Assembly (NCBI RefSeq): GCF_000384115.1
Contig: NZ_KB913029.1
Location: 3,943,057-4,007,056 of the forward strand
DNA from: Sporichthya polymorpha DSM 43042
GTDB lineage: Bacteria; Actinomycetota; Actinomycetes; Sporichthyales; Sporichthyaceae
Length of the DNA stretch: 64,000 nucleotides
Direction: 5' to 3'
Made by a program: the position numbers and the translations under genes. Shown here piece by piece: positions 34,151 through 42,060 of this stretch. Position 1 is the stretch's first letter; the number at the start of each line of letters is the position of its first letter. Under the pieces are notes generated by a model, which was not told the origin of the DNA, made no database searches, and saw nothing but the letters and a program-made list of their open reading frames with translations.

Positions 34151-34810
34151 TCAGGTCGTCGCGCCGGGGTCGTCGGCGAGGATCAGGTAGAGGTCGCGGC
34201 GGGCCTTCTCGAGGACCTCGCGGGCGGCGGCGATCTGGGTGGGGGTGCCGGTGCGGCCGAGGGTCTTGCTCGCGACGGCGAGGCCTTCGAAGACGTCGCG
34301 GAGGCCGGTGCCCTTCTCGTCGGTCATGGCGGCGAAGGGGTCGGCGGGGGCGGTCGTCTCGTCCTCGACGTAGGCGCGGCCGGCGTCGGTGAGGACGACG
34401 AGCTTGCGGCCGCCCTCGGACTCGGTGCGGACGAGGCCCTCGTCCTCGAGCTGGGCGATCGTCGGGTAGATGGCGCCGGGGGAGACCCGCCAGCTGCCGT
34501 CGGTGCGCTCGGCGATCGCGTTCATCATCTGGTAGCCGTGCATCGAGTGCTCGGCGAGGAGGCGGAGCACCGCGGCGCGGACGTCGCCCCGCTGCGCGCG
34601 GCCGCGGTGGCCGCGGACGTGCGGGTGGCCGAGATCGGGTCGCCCGTCCCGGCGTGCGCGCGGTTCGCCGCGCTCGACGTCGCCGTCGCGGCCGCGGGGG
34701 CTCATGGCGCCCCGTCCGCCGCGCCGGCCGTAGCCGCGCTCGGACGGGTCCTCGGCGCGGTAGCGCCGGCCCGGGTGGCCGTAGGAACGGCCGTCGTGGA
34801 CGTCATGCAT
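34151..34810 (-). CDS. PadR-family transcriptional regulator with Arg/Gly/His-rich N-terminus
   Basis: 219-aa regulator. Residues 1 to about 80 are a low-complexity, Arg/Gly/His-rich tail. The PadR winged helix follows: DVRAAVLRLLAEHSMHGYQMMNAIAERT, then WRVSPGAIYPTIAQLEDEGLV and the wing GGRKLVVLTDAGRAYVE. A C-terminal dimer helix ends the protein. Start ATG 34810 is the first in frame after the operator-like palindromes. Divergent from the ERCC4 nuclease gene. PadR proteins usually repress themselves and a nearby transporter; none is adjacent, so targets are unclear. Confidence 0.87.
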   Translation of the reverse strand: MHDVHDGRSYGHPGRRYRAEDPSERGYGRRGGRGAMSPRGRDGDVERGEPRARRDGRPDLGHPHVRGHRGRAQRGDVRAAVLRLLAEHSMHGYQMMNAIAERTDGSWRVSPGAIYPTIAQLEDEGLVRTESEGGRKLVVLTDAGRAYVEDETTAPADPFAAMTDEKGTGLRDVFEGLAVASKTLGRTGTPTQIAAAREVLEKARRDLYLILADDPGATT

Positions 34811-34855
34811 TCGATTCTCCTTGGTTCCGACCCCTCCCTGGGGTCGATGCACTCA

Positions 34856-34879
34856 CGATATATCGAAACGTATCGCGAT
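34856..34879. promoter_or_regulatory. operator-like palindromes upstream of padR
   Basis: CGATATATCG (34856-34865) and ATCGCGAT (34872-34879), an AT-rich patch in GC-rich DNA just upstream of the PadR start. PadR family operators are AT-centred palindromes, so autoregulation is likely. Confidence 0.5.
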
Positions 34880-34922
34880 GCAACGGCGTGGTGCACGGAA
34901 CACCGACGCCGTAGCGAGCCGA

Positions 34923-34942
34923 AACGCTTCCGCGGAAGCGTT
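34923..34942. promoter_or_regulatory. perfect 20-bp palindrome upstream of the ERCC4 nuclease gene
   Basis: AACGCTTCCG followed by its exact complement CGGAAGCGTT, no spacer. It ends 18 bases before the GTG start at 34961, a position suited to a repressor operator. A binder (LacI/TetR type) is not identified. Confidence 0.55.
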
Positions 34943-34960
34943 CTCCGGTAGGAAGGGCGG

Positions 34961-35764
34961 GTGGAGCTGCTGATCGCGCGCAACCCCGACACCGACAGCT
35001 CCCTGCCGTTCCTGATCCGGGTCCCGGCCGGCCGGGAGGACCTCGTCTTCCGGACGAAGGACACGTGGCCGCGGACGAACGCGCTGTTCTGCTATCCCGT
35101 CCCGCTCGCGGAGTGGCCGGTTGAGCCGGACCTGGTCGAGACCGTCCCGCTCACCGCCTGCACCCGTCGCGGCGCGGCGATCGACGTCGTCGCCGACCGG
35201 ACCCGGGAGTCTCGCTCGCAGATCGTCTTCACCCGCGCCCGGGGGCGCGAGATGGTCTTCTGGCAGTCGCCCCGGACGCGCAAGCAGGCCCGGCCGGCTG
35301 TCAGCACCCCGACGGCGCGGGCCTCGGGTCTCGCGACGATGGAGATCGTCGTCGACGCCCACGAGCGGTACGCCTACAAGTTCGCGAACCAGCAGGTGAC
35401 GACGACCAAGCGCGCCCTGCCCTGCGGCGACTACGGCGTCGAGGCCGACGGCAAGCTGCTCGCGGTGGTCGAGCGCAAGTCCCTCGACGACCTCGTCAGC
35501 AGCGTGATGAACGGCAAGCTCCGCTTCGCGCTCGGCGAGCTGGCCGCCGTTCCCCGCGCGGCGGTCGTCGTCGAGGACCGCTACTCCCGCGTCTTCACTC
35601 TGGCGCACCAGCGGCCGTCCGCCGTCGCCGACGGGATCGCTGAACTACAGGTCCGCTACCCCGAGGTGCCGATCGTCTTCTGCGAGACCCGCAAACTCGC
35701 GGAGGAGTGGACCTACCGCTACCTCGCCGCGGCCCTGATCTGGACCGCCGAGCAGCCGGGGTGA
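34961..35764 (+). CDS. ERCC4-fold nuclease-domain protein
   Basis: 267-aa protein. The C-terminal half is an ERCC4/XPF-type nuclease domain: TMEIVVDAHERYAYKF, ALPCGDYGVEADGKLLAVVERKSLDDLVSS (Asp and V-E-R-K-S-x-x-D catalytic motif near 170-180), GELAAVPRAAVVVEDRYSRVF and a C-terminal helical part. The N-terminal about 120 residues are not recognised. XPF-fold nucleases cut structured or branched DNA, so a repair role is likely; helix-hairpin-helix motifs are absent. GTG start with AGGAAGG upstream. Confidence 0.82.
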   Translation: MELLIARNPDTDSSLPFLIRVPAGREDLVFRTKDTWPRTNALFCYPVPLAEWPVEPDLVETVPLTACTRRGAAIDVVADRTRESRSQIVFTRARGREMVFWQSPRTRKQARPAVSTPTARASGLATMEIVVDAHERYAYKFANQQVTTTKRALPCGDYGVEADGKLLAVVERKSLDDLVSSVMNGKLRFALGELAAVPRAAVVVEDRYSRVFTLAHQRPSAVADGIAELQVRYPEVPIVFCETRKLAEEWTYRYLAAALIWTAEQPG

Positions 35765-35808
35765 GGGCGCGAAATCCAACTGTCGGTGGGGACGGCAACG
35801 ATCCGGGC

Positions 35809-37002
35809 ATGGGGAGAAATCGGTTGGCGGAACTGGGCCTGTCCGGCCCGGAGGACGAGCGCGCAGCGGTCGAGCGATGGCTGGTGCGCGTCATGGTGGA
35901 TCCGGCGGCGGTCGACCTTGCCGTCGCGGATCTGATGCGCCGCGAGCCACGCCGGGTGGCGACGGTCGTGGCCGACGCGCTGAGCGCGCTGGTCGAACCG
36001 TTGACCTGCAACGGCTGGAATCCGGACGATCTGGGGCAGGTCCTGCGCCGGCGGGTCGGCTGTGGCGGTCCGGCGCTGATCGCCGGGCTGCTGCGGGCGC
36101 AGGCCCAGGCGTTCGACCCGTCCCGCATCGACGAGCGCTGGCAACGCGGCCTCGACGACCTGCCCCCGACCCTCGTGCCCGACCTCGGTGACCCCGTCGA
36201 CCTGGCACTGACCCTGCGCGTGGTGGCGGTCCTGCGCTTCGTCCCGCACATCGCCGTGACCGTGTCGCCGCCCGGCCAGGCCCGGGCCACCCGCGGAGCA
36301 TCGACCGGGCCCGACGCCGCGCGCCAACTGGCGAAGGTCCGCGCCCTGCTCGCGAAGGCCGAGTCCACGCAGTTCGAGGCGGAGGCCGAAGCCCTGACCG
36401 CCAAGGCGCAGGAACTCATCGCGCGCTACGCTCTCGACCGGTTGCTGACGCAGAGTCAGAACGGCCCGGCGACCGGCGGTGTCACGACGCGGCGCATCTG
36501 GATCGACGCCCCGTACGTCTGGGCGAAGGCCCTGCTCGTCACATCCGTCGCGCGGGCGAACCGGTGCCGCGTGGCGGTCAGCGAGGGACTCGGTTTCGCG
36601 TCGCTGGTGGGGGATCCGCACGACCTCGACGCGGTCGAACTGCTGGCCACCTCGCTCCTCGTGCAGGCCGACGCGGCGATGCTGCGGCACGGCCGCCGTC
36701 AGGACGGGGGTGGGACGTCGCGCACGCGTTCGTTCCGGCGCTCCTTCCTGATCTCGTACGCGCAGCGCATCGGCGAGCGGCTCCAGGCCGCGGACCGCGC
36801 GGCGCTGGCGGAGGCGCCGGACCGGGAGCGCCTGCTGCCGGTGCTGCGCGCGGTGAGTGCGGACGTCGAGCGCGAGTTTCAACGCGTGTTCCCGCGGCTG
36901 CGCACCAAGTCGACCGAGGTCAGCGACGTCGAGGGCTGGGCCGCCGGCCGCGCGGCCGCCGACCTCGCCCGCCTCGACGTCCGGGGCGAGATCGCGGGCT
37001 GA
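35809..37002 (+). CDS. DUF2786-domain protein
   Basis: 397-aa soluble protein. The DUF2786 signature is LAKVRALLAKAESTQFEAEAEALTAKAQELIARY (split around residues 175-210). N-terminal about 170 residues are helix-rich and unrecognised. The part after 230 contains a likely nuclease-like or zincin-like fold segment (YAQRIGERLQAAD region). Function of the family is unknown. ATG 35809 is 44 bp after the ERCC4 gene on the same strand, so the two may be co-transcribed. Confidence 0.8.
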   Translation: MGRNRLAELGLSGPEDERAAVERWLVRVMVDPAAVDLAVADLMRREPRRVATVVADALSALVEPLTCNGWNPDDLGQVLRRRVGCGGPALIAGLLRAQAQAFDPSRIDERWQRGLDDLPPTLVPDLGDPVDLALTLRVVAVLRFVPHIAVTVSPPGQARATRGASTGPDAARQLAKVRALLAKAESTQFEAEAEALTAKAQELIARYALDRLLTQSQNGPATGGVTTRRIWIDAPYVWAKALLVTSVARANRCRVAVSEGLGFASLVGDPHDLDAVELLATSLLVQADAAMLRHGRRQDGGGTSRTRSFRRSFLISYAQRIGERLQAADRAALAEAPDRERLLPVLRAVSADVEREFQRVFPRLRTKSTEVSDVEGWAAGRAAADLARLDVRGEIAG

Positions 37003-37100
37003 GGGGTCGGAAGCGACTCCGAATCGTCCCCCAAGGCCAGGTGAAGCCACGGTCGGTTCCCTGATCCTCGTGGGCCAGGGCGGCCCGAGGAGGAGGGCAC

Positions 37101-37481
37101 ATGAAGATCGGTCAGTACAGCCGTTCGGTCGGGCTGGTGGCGGCCGGCCTGGTCGCCGGGGGCGTGTTGTTCTCGGCGGTCGGGGCCGTCGCGGCGGACG
37201 AGCCGGCCGGGACACCGGCGCCGAGCAGTTCGCCGTCGGAGTCGTCGGAGTCGTCGGAGCCGTCGGGGGGCACCACCCCGACGGCGACCCCGGGGGCCCG
37301 CGGCGGGGTGGCGCCCGAAGGGGCGGCCCGGCAGCACCCGTGCCCGGACGACGAGGACGGCGGCCGCGGGCAGGGGACGGGTGGGGAGAGCCGTCGCGGC
37401 GTTCCGCCTGGCGAGCGGGGCGACGCGGCGGAGCAGGGCGCGAGCCCGGCGTCGTTCGTCCTCTCCGGCTCTCTGGCCTGA
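37101..37481 (+). CDS. small secreted Ser/Pro/Gly-rich protein
   Basis: 126-aa exported protein: signal peptide MKIGQYSRSVGLVAAGLVAGG with likely cleavage after AVA near residue 32, then a Ser/Glu-rich stretch (PSSSPSESSESSEPSGG) and a Gly/Arg-rich low-complexity end. GAGGAGGAG upstream of the ATG supports translation. No domain found. Only three acidic/Cys features (HPCPDDED) stand out. Could be a wall-associated spacer protein. Confidence 0.6.
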   Translation: MKIGQYSRSVGLVAAGLVAGGVLFSAVGAVAADEPAGTPAPSSSPSESSESSEPSGGTTPTATPGARGGVAPEGAARQHPCPDDEDGGRGQGTGGESRRGVPPGERGDAAEQGASPASFVLSGSLA

Positions 37482-37625
37482 CGCACCATCAGCTGGGCCC
37501 CGCGCGCGGCGGGCGGGGCCCAGCGCTCACCTCACCCGGCCACCGGTTCGACAACACCGGACCGCTACGCCGTCCGCGGCCGTCGCCTGACCGAGTCGCC
37601 GAGTCGCGGGCCGCGCTGAACTGCA

Positions 37626-37685
37626 CCGAGTGCGCAGATCGGCACGGGTTTCGGGGCGCGGACCGGGGCCGATCTGCGCACTCGG
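37626..37685. terminator. long inverted repeat between convergent genes
   Basis: 18-bp arms CCGAGTGCGCAGATCGGC (37626-37643) and exact complement (37668-37685), extendable by four to five bases with one mismatch, loop 24 nt. Lies between the 3' ends at 37481 and 37724. Nothing else is seen in 37482-37723. Confidence 0.65.
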
Positions 37686-37723
37686 CGCAGCTTGGCCCGC
37701 CCCCGGAGCCCCTGCGCGCCGCC

Positions 37724-38866
37724 TTACCCCGTGGTGGGAAGCCGGAAGTGCTTGCCGAGGGTCTCGACCTGGTTCTGGTAGTTGGAGCCGATGCCCTGGC
37801 CGTAGAGGCGCTCGGGCTCGGCGAGCATGCGCTCGAAGGTCAGTTTGCAGACGCCCTGGCGGTGCTCGATCATGAACGGGACGTCGTGGGCACGGACCTC
37901 GAGCGCGGCGGTGGAACCGGTGAGCGCGCCGGCGGGGTCGACGCCGAAGCCGGGGTCGAAGAACCCTGCGTAGTGGGTGCGGAGCTCACCGGAGGTCGGG
38001 TCGTAGGCGGTCATCTCGGCCGCGAGGCCGGACGGGATGCGGACCGCCTCGTACGACATCAGCAGGTAGAAGTCCTTCGGCGTGAGCACGATGCGGTTGC
38101 CCGGCTCGGGCTTGACCGGCTCCCAGAACTGCTCGGGGTCGGCCTCGCCGACGCGACTGAGGTCGAGCAGCGGCGCGTTCGGCCGGGCCCGGTAGCCGAC
38201 GCGGCCGACGTTGTTGGCGCGCAGGTCGAGGCCGAGGAACATGCCGTTGCCGAGGACGAGTTGCTCGGCGGGGACGGGAGCGCCGTCCGCGAACAGGATC
38301 GGCTCGATGCCGTGGTACTCCTGCAGCTCGGCGTCGCTCAGCTCCGCGCGGCCGACGGCGAGGCGCAGCTGGTTGAGCGTGAGGTCCTCGCGCACCCGGA
38401 TCGGGAACGAGAGCGGCACGACCTCCAGGTACAGCTGGCCGGAGTAGCCGGGGGCGATCTCGTCGAAGCGGTCCGAGCCGTCGGTGATGACGCGGGTGAA
38501 GACGTCCGCGCGGCCGGTCGAGCTCTTCGGGTTGGCCTTGCCGCGAATCCCGGGCGGGAGGCTGAGGGCTTCCTTGAGCGGGATCAAGTACGGGCGCCCG
38601 GTCTCGAGGACGACGCCCTCGCGGCGCAGGTCGAGCTCGTCGACGATCAAATCCTTGAGCCCGTGCTCCACGGTGTCGCGGTGGGGCAGGAAGCTGCACC
38701 GGATCCGGTACGCGACCTCGCCGAGCCGCAGGTCCAGGCTCGCCGGCTGGATGTTGGTCGCGGGGATCGTGAACCGCCCGGCGTCGATCACGCCCTCGGC
38801 GATCGCGGCCCGGAGGAACTGGTCGGGGAGGACACCCTCGCCGGTCGGGAGCTGCAGCACGGCCAC
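37724..38866 (-). CDS. dCTP deaminase/dUTPase-superfamily enzyme (long form)
   Basis: About 380-aa protein of the long 2'-deoxycytidine 5'-triphosphate deaminase type, essentially two dUTPase-like halves. N-terminal half: NIQPASLDLRLGEVAYRIRC, then PGIRGKANPKSSTGRADVFTR (split near 108-128; the SSTGR loop). C-terminal half: MFLGLDLRANNVGRVGYRAR and AEMTAYDPTSGELRTHYAGFFDPGFG. Likely role: pyrimidine deoxynucleotide metabolism (dCTP to dUTP). Start is uncertain between GTG 38866 and GTG 38857. Confidence 0.82.
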   Translation of the reverse strand: MAVLQLPTGEGVLPDQFLRAAIAEGVIDAGRFTIPATNIQPASLDLRLGEVAYRIRCSFLPHRDTVEHGLKDLIVDELDLRREGVVLETGRPYLIPLKEALSLPPGIRGKANPKSSTGRADVFTRVITDGSDRFDEIAPGYSGQLYLEVVPLSFPIRVREDLTLNQLRLAVGRAELSDAELQEYHGIEPILFADGAPVPAEQLVLGNGMFLGLDLRANNVGRVGYRARPNAPLLDLSRVGEADPEQFWEPVKPEPGNRIVLTPKDFYLLMSYEAVRIPSGLAAEMTAYDPTSGELRTHYAGFFDPGFGVDPAGALTGSTAALEVRAHDVPFMIEHRQGVCKLTFERMLAEPERLYGQGIGSNYQNQVETLGKHFRLPTTG

Positions 38867-39109
38867 CTCGTGCCTCGTCGGAACAATGGCCGATGGTATC
38901 GACCGCTCCGGGTTCGCCCGCGGGACGCCACAGCGCGGCGGCGCGCCGCGTCGCTCCGTGATGACCCGCCTGTGACAGGCGTTGTTCGTGGGGTCCCGGG
39001 TGCTCGGGCCGGGCCAAATCCGTTCCAAGTGGACCGGTCCGCGGGGGCGTCGCTCGTATCAAGGGAAGGTGGCCGACGACTGCGCCGGTCCATGCGTTGG
39101 GAGGCCCGC

Positions 39110-39592
39110 ATGAAGCGCTCACTCGCCCTGTCCACCGGCTCCGCCCTCGTCGCCACCGCGGTCGGGGTCACCGGCTTCCTCGTCGCCGGCGGGTCCGCCG
39201 GGGCTCAGGCCACGGCCCGCACGGAGGCCCGGGTAGCCGCCGCCGGTTCGGGCGCGGTGGTGGTGTGCCATCAGGGCCTGGGCAAGCACAAGGCTCTGAA
39301 CTCCGGAGTGGGCATCGAGTCCCTGGAGTCAGGAACCGCAATCAGCGGCACCTCGACCGAATACCGGCGCGCCCGCGGCTGCCGGGCGCTGGTCCGCGGA
39401 GTCGAGGAGCGCACGCGGGTCACCGCGTTCTACCGGGTGAAGTCACCGTTCCGACTGAAATCGGTGACCGTGAAGCAGACGGATGGGACGAAGGTGACGT
39501 TCAGGCACAACTCGCACGTCGCCCGGGTGCTGCTGGACGAGCGCGAGGACGTCACCATCACCTACCGCTGGGTCCGGCCGAAGCGGCGGTAG
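39110..39592 (+). CDS. secreted protein of unknown function
   Basis: 160-aa exported protein. Signal peptide MKRSLALSTGSALVATAVGV with cleavage probably after AGA near residue 32. The mature part is basic and beta-rich with two Cys (VVVCHQG, RGCRAL) that could pair; the end VTFRHNSHVARVLLDERED and TYRWVRPKRR is strongly charged. No family recognised. ATG 39110 is preceded by GGGAGG. It stands alone upstream of the 43-codon gene at 39683. Confidence 0.65.
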   Translation: MKRSLALSTGSALVATAVGVTGFLVAGGSAGAQATARTEARVAAAGSGAVVVCHQGLGKHKALNSGVGIESLESGTAISGTSTEYRRARGCRALVRGVEERTRVTAFYRVKSPFRLKSVTVKQTDGTKVTFRHNSHVARVLLDEREDVTITYRWVRPKRR

Positions 39593-39633
39593 CGCTTGGG
39601 TCAGGTGGAACGGGCCGAAGGGACTAGTGAAAT

Positions 39634-39649
39634 TGGTCCGAACGGACCA
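39634..39649. promoter_or_regulatory. palindrome upstream of the 43-codon gene
   Basis: TGGTCCG-AA-CGGACCA, a 7+2+7 palindrome 33 bp before the ATG at 39683; operator-like. Confidence 0.45.
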
Positions 39650-39682
39650 CGTCCGACGGGCGGGTCGATTCGTCTCATTGCC

Positions 39683-39814
39683 ATGACTGAGAAGAACGAG
39701 ACCACGCAGGCCACCCCGGGGACCGAGGGCGCGATCGCTCCGGCCCCGCAGCAGCCGGAGCTCCACGTCGGTGTCGGCGTGCTCCTCGGCCGGATGTCGA
39801 CCGAAGCCGCCTGA
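39683..39814 (+). CDS. 43-residue small protein
   Basis: ATG 39683 opens a 43-codon frame: a polar Thr/Glu-rich N-terminus followed by PQQPELHVGVGVLLGRMSTEAA. No family recognised. Evidence is modest: third-position GC, its own palindrome upstream, and a very strong hairpin 12 bp after the stop. The leader-like first half and hydrophobic Gly/Val core resemble RiPP precursors in general form only; no modifying enzymes are nearby. Confidence 0.4.
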   Translation: MTEKNETTQATPGTEGAIAPAPQQPELHVGVGVLLGRMSTEAA

Positions 39815-39825
39815 CCGAATTTCCT

Positions 39826-39877
39826 CGTAGCGTCAGCGGGATCGAGCGCAATAGCGCGCGATCCCGCTGACGCTACG
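39826..39877. terminator. very strong hairpin between convergent genes
   Basis: 19-bp perfect arms at 39826-39844 (CGTAGCGTCAGCGGGATCG) and 39859-39877; the loop contains a nested GCGC-AATA-GCGC stem, so nearly the whole 52 bp can fold. Between 3' ends at 39814 and 39886. Confidence 0.75.
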
Positions 39878-39885
39878 GGTGTTTC

Positions 39886-40305
39886 TCAGTTCAGCGAGGC
39901 CCCGGTGCCGTAGCGCTGCTTCCAGTACTCGGCGGCGGTCGCCTCGGAGACCGGGCGCAGCAGCTCGACCTGGGGGTCGTAGACGACGAGTCCGCGCTCC
40001 TCGGCCATCGAAGCGATGATCACGCTCCCGATCAGAGCCATGTCGTCGTCGAGGGTCAGCAGCAGCATCGGGCCCGACGCGTCGTCGAGGAGCGGGGTCC
40101 AGACCCAGGGCGAGGTGATCGAGGCCGGGTCGTCGGCGTCGTCGGACCACTGCGCGGTCAGCGCGTCGACGAAGGCGCGGATCCTCGCCGTCGGCGCGGT
40201 CTTGTCGCCGACCAGGTGCCGGCACACCATCTCCCGGCACTCGCGCCCGCCGGCGGCGTCGTCGGCCGGGCGCTCCCCTTCCCAGACGTAGAGCTGATAC
40301 GCCAT
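39886..40305 (-). CDS. conserved hypothetical protein
   Basis: 139-aa acidic soluble protein beginning MAYQLYVWEGERPADDA. The repeated pattern of Trp/Leu strands (SPWVWTPLLDDASGPMLLLTL, ERGLVVYDPQVELLRPV) recalls small immunity-type or SUKH-neighbour proteins that begin similarly, but I cannot assign a family. ATG 40305 is preferred over an upstream GTG extension. No ribosome site is striking (GGGAGGGG lies about 10 bases upstream). Confidence 0.6.
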   Translation of the reverse strand: MAYQLYVWEGERPADDAAGGRECREMVCRHLVGDKTAPTARIRAFVDALTAQWSDDADDPASITSPWVWTPLLDDASGPMLLLTLDDDMALIGSVIIASMAEERGLVVYDPQVELLRPVSEATAAEYWKQRYGTGASLN

Positions 40306-40398
40306 CGGATGTCCCCTCCCGTGTGTGGAGGGCAGAGACTGCCGGAATTCGCGCGCTTCCGCTCCGGGCCTGTGGACAACGCCGCGACCCAACCCCCG

Positions 40399-40417
40399 TT
40401 GGAGATGTCATCTCCAA
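40399..40417 (-). terminator. hairpin terminator
   Basis: TTGGAGAT...ATCTCCAA arms around GTC, flanked by complementary GGGT/ACCC runs, just after the stop of the membrane protein gene at 40428. Confidence 0.55.
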
Positions 40418-40427
40418 TGAGGGTGGG

Positions 40428-41096
40428 TCAGGCGGTGCGGAGCGAACCGCCGAGCAGACCTTCGTGGCGGGCGACCTTGGCGCTGAGCCAGACGGTCACG
40501 GCGGCGCCGCCGGCGATGAGGGCGGGGGCGAAGACGGTCTTCATCGCGACGTAGTCGTCGGTGGGCTGGGTGTGGAGCAGGTAGAGGGAGAGCGTCGCCT
40601 TGATGCCGACGATGACGGCCCACAGCAGCGTCAGCCGCCAGAACAGGCGCTGGACGCGGGCGCGGCCGTGGAGGTCGTCGTCCATCGGATAGAAGTCGTT
40701 CGCGAGGCGGGCGACGACGGGACGGGCGGTCAGCAGGGAGCCGAGGAACAGCGTCGCGACGACGACGTCCGAGAGCGCCGGCTGCAGGAAGTAGAAGTAC
40801 GTCGAACCGGTGGCGAAGGCGAAGATCGTCTTGCCCGTCAGGCCGATGATCGTCAGGTACAGCAGGATCGACGCCCGGCGCTTGGTGACCGAACGCCAGG
40901 CGGCGGCGCCGTAGCACCAGCAGAGGGCGACGGTCAGGGCGAGCCAGATGTTGCTCGCGAGCATGCAGGAGTAGAACAGCAGCCCCGGGATGATGTTGGC
41001 GGTCAGGATCGCCAGAGTCAGGTGCTTCACGACGGCGCCGAGGGACGGGCGCTCCGGGGCGTCGGTGGGTACAGCGGGGTCAGCCTCGAGCGGCAC
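40428..41096 (-). CDS. VC0807-type multi-pass membrane protein
   Basis: 222-aa integral membrane protein with about six helices (residues about 25-45, 48-65, 78-95, 103-120, 150-170, 185-205). Pattern and length match the VC0807 / septation-protein-A-like family: ILTANIIPGLLFYSC, IIGLTGKTIFAFATGSTYFYFLQP (split) and RARVQRLFWRLTLLWA. Family function is not known. Start GTG 41096 with an acidic N-terminus; divergent from the Cys-rich copper protein at 41302. Confidence 0.75.
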   Translation of the reverse strand: MPLEADPAVPTDAPERPSLGAVVKHLTLAILTANIIPGLLFYSCMLASNIWLALTVALCWCYGAAAWRSVTKRRASILLYLTIIGLTGKTIFAFATGSTYFYFLQPALSDVVVATLFLGSLLTARPVVARLANDFYPMDDDLHGRARVQRLFWRLTLLWAVIVGIKATLSLYLLHTQPTDDYVAMKTVFAPALIAGGAAVTVWLSAKVARHEGLLGGSLRTA

Positions 41097-41301
41097 AGAG
41101 TCTCCGGGACGGGATCAGCGCGGGTCGTGCAGGTCAGGTGGTGCGCACGGCGCCGCGTCCGCATCGACGCGAAGGACGTTCCTCCACGGTAGAGGCATCG
41201 GTCGGCGTGGCGCCGTGGTTGAGCCCACACGTGATCGATCTCTCCGGACGGGTACGTCAGAGCCGTCGGCCACCGCGGCCGCGGATCGATCGGAGGTCGT
41301 C

Positions 41302-41700
41302 GTGCTCGTCGCCGAGATGCAGGAAGCCCATCCCCGTCCGTTGGTCGGGATCGACGCCGACGCGCTGGCCGAGTGCATCGAGGCGTGCCTGGCCTGCGCG
41401 CAGGCCTGCACCTCGTGCGCGGACGCGTGCCTGCACGAGGAGATGGTCGCCGACCTGCGGCGCTGCATCCGCCTCAACCAGGACTGCGCCGACCTGTGCG
41501 ACGCCCTCGCCCGCATCCTGACGCGGGGGCCCGACACCGCGCCGGGGCTGCTGCGCGCGGCCGTCCGAGCCTGCGCGGACGCGTGCCGGATGTGCGGGGA
41601 CGAGTGCGCGACGCACGCGGAGATGCACGAGCACTGCCGGATCTGCGCCGAGGCGTGCCGGCGGTGCGAGCAGGCGTGCCTTGCGCTGAACCTGGGCTGA
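41302..41700 (+). CDS. Cys-rich four-helix-bundle copper-binding protein (DUF326/Csp-like)
   Basis: 132-aa protein with 18 Cys, nearly all spaced C-x3-C or C-x2-C along helices: ECIEACLACAQACTSCADAC (about 25-44), RCIRLNQDCADLC, RACADACRMCGDEC and HCRICAEACRRCEQAC. This is the DUF326 / copper storage protein pattern, where Cys line the inside of a four-helix bundle and bind many Cu(I). No signal peptide, so cytosolic. GTG 41302 is chosen because GGAGG lies six bases upstream. A His-containing tail of the bundle (HAEMHEH) is also typical. Confidence 0.9.
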   Translation: MLVAEMQEAHPRPLVGIDADALAECIEACLACAQACTSCADACLHEEMVADLRRCIRLNQDCADLCDALARILTRGPDTAPGLLRAAVRACADACRMCGDECATHAEMHEHCRICAEACRRCEQACLALNLG

Positions 41701-41705
41701 GCCAA

Positions 41706-41942
41706 CTAGCCGCCGAGCTCGACGACGGCGCTGTTGAGGCGCTGGGCGAGTTCTTCGACGGCGTGGTCGTCGCGGACGTTGCCGAGCAGGCCGGAGAGAT
41801 CCTCACGTCCGATGACGAGGTAGCCGTTGACCTCGCTGAACGGACCGGGCAGCACGAGCGCCCGGCCCTTGCTGATGACCAGCGCGGACCCTTCGGGGGC
41901 GGTGCTCAGAGCGCGGACGTGCTCGGCGGTGATGAGGTCCAT
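41706..41942 (-). CDS. small protein of unknown function
   Basis: 78-aa soluble protein: MDLITAEHVRALSTAPEGS, then beta strands ALVISKGRALVLPG and NGYLVIGREDLSGLL, and a C-terminal helix. Family not recognised. It sits between the Cys-rich protein (convergent, five bases between stops) and the divergent phosphoribosyltransferase gene. Ribosome site GGAAGGGAC precedes the ATG. Likely stress-cluster member by position only. Confidence 0.6.
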   Translation of the reverse strand: MDLITAEHVRALSTAPEGSALVISKGRALVLPGPFSEVNGYLVIGREDLSGLLGNVRDDHAVEELAQRLNSAVVELGG

Positions 41943-42003
41943 CGCGGTCCCTTCCTGCGTGGTCGTCTCCGACACTGCCCCGCCGGGCGTGGCGCATGCC
42001 CCG

Positions 42004-42029
42004 GTCTTTCCGGCGCGCCAGGTGGGTAG
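42004..42029 (+). promoter_or_regulatory. candidate SigB/SigF-type promoter of the phosphoribosyltransferase operon
   Basis: GTCT (42004-42007), 16 nt, GGGTAG (42024-42029), giving a leader of about 25 nt with GGGAGGA before the ATG at 42061. Confidence 0.5.
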
Positions 42030-42060
42030 GGGGAGCGGCAGAGCGTCCTCGGGAGGACCG

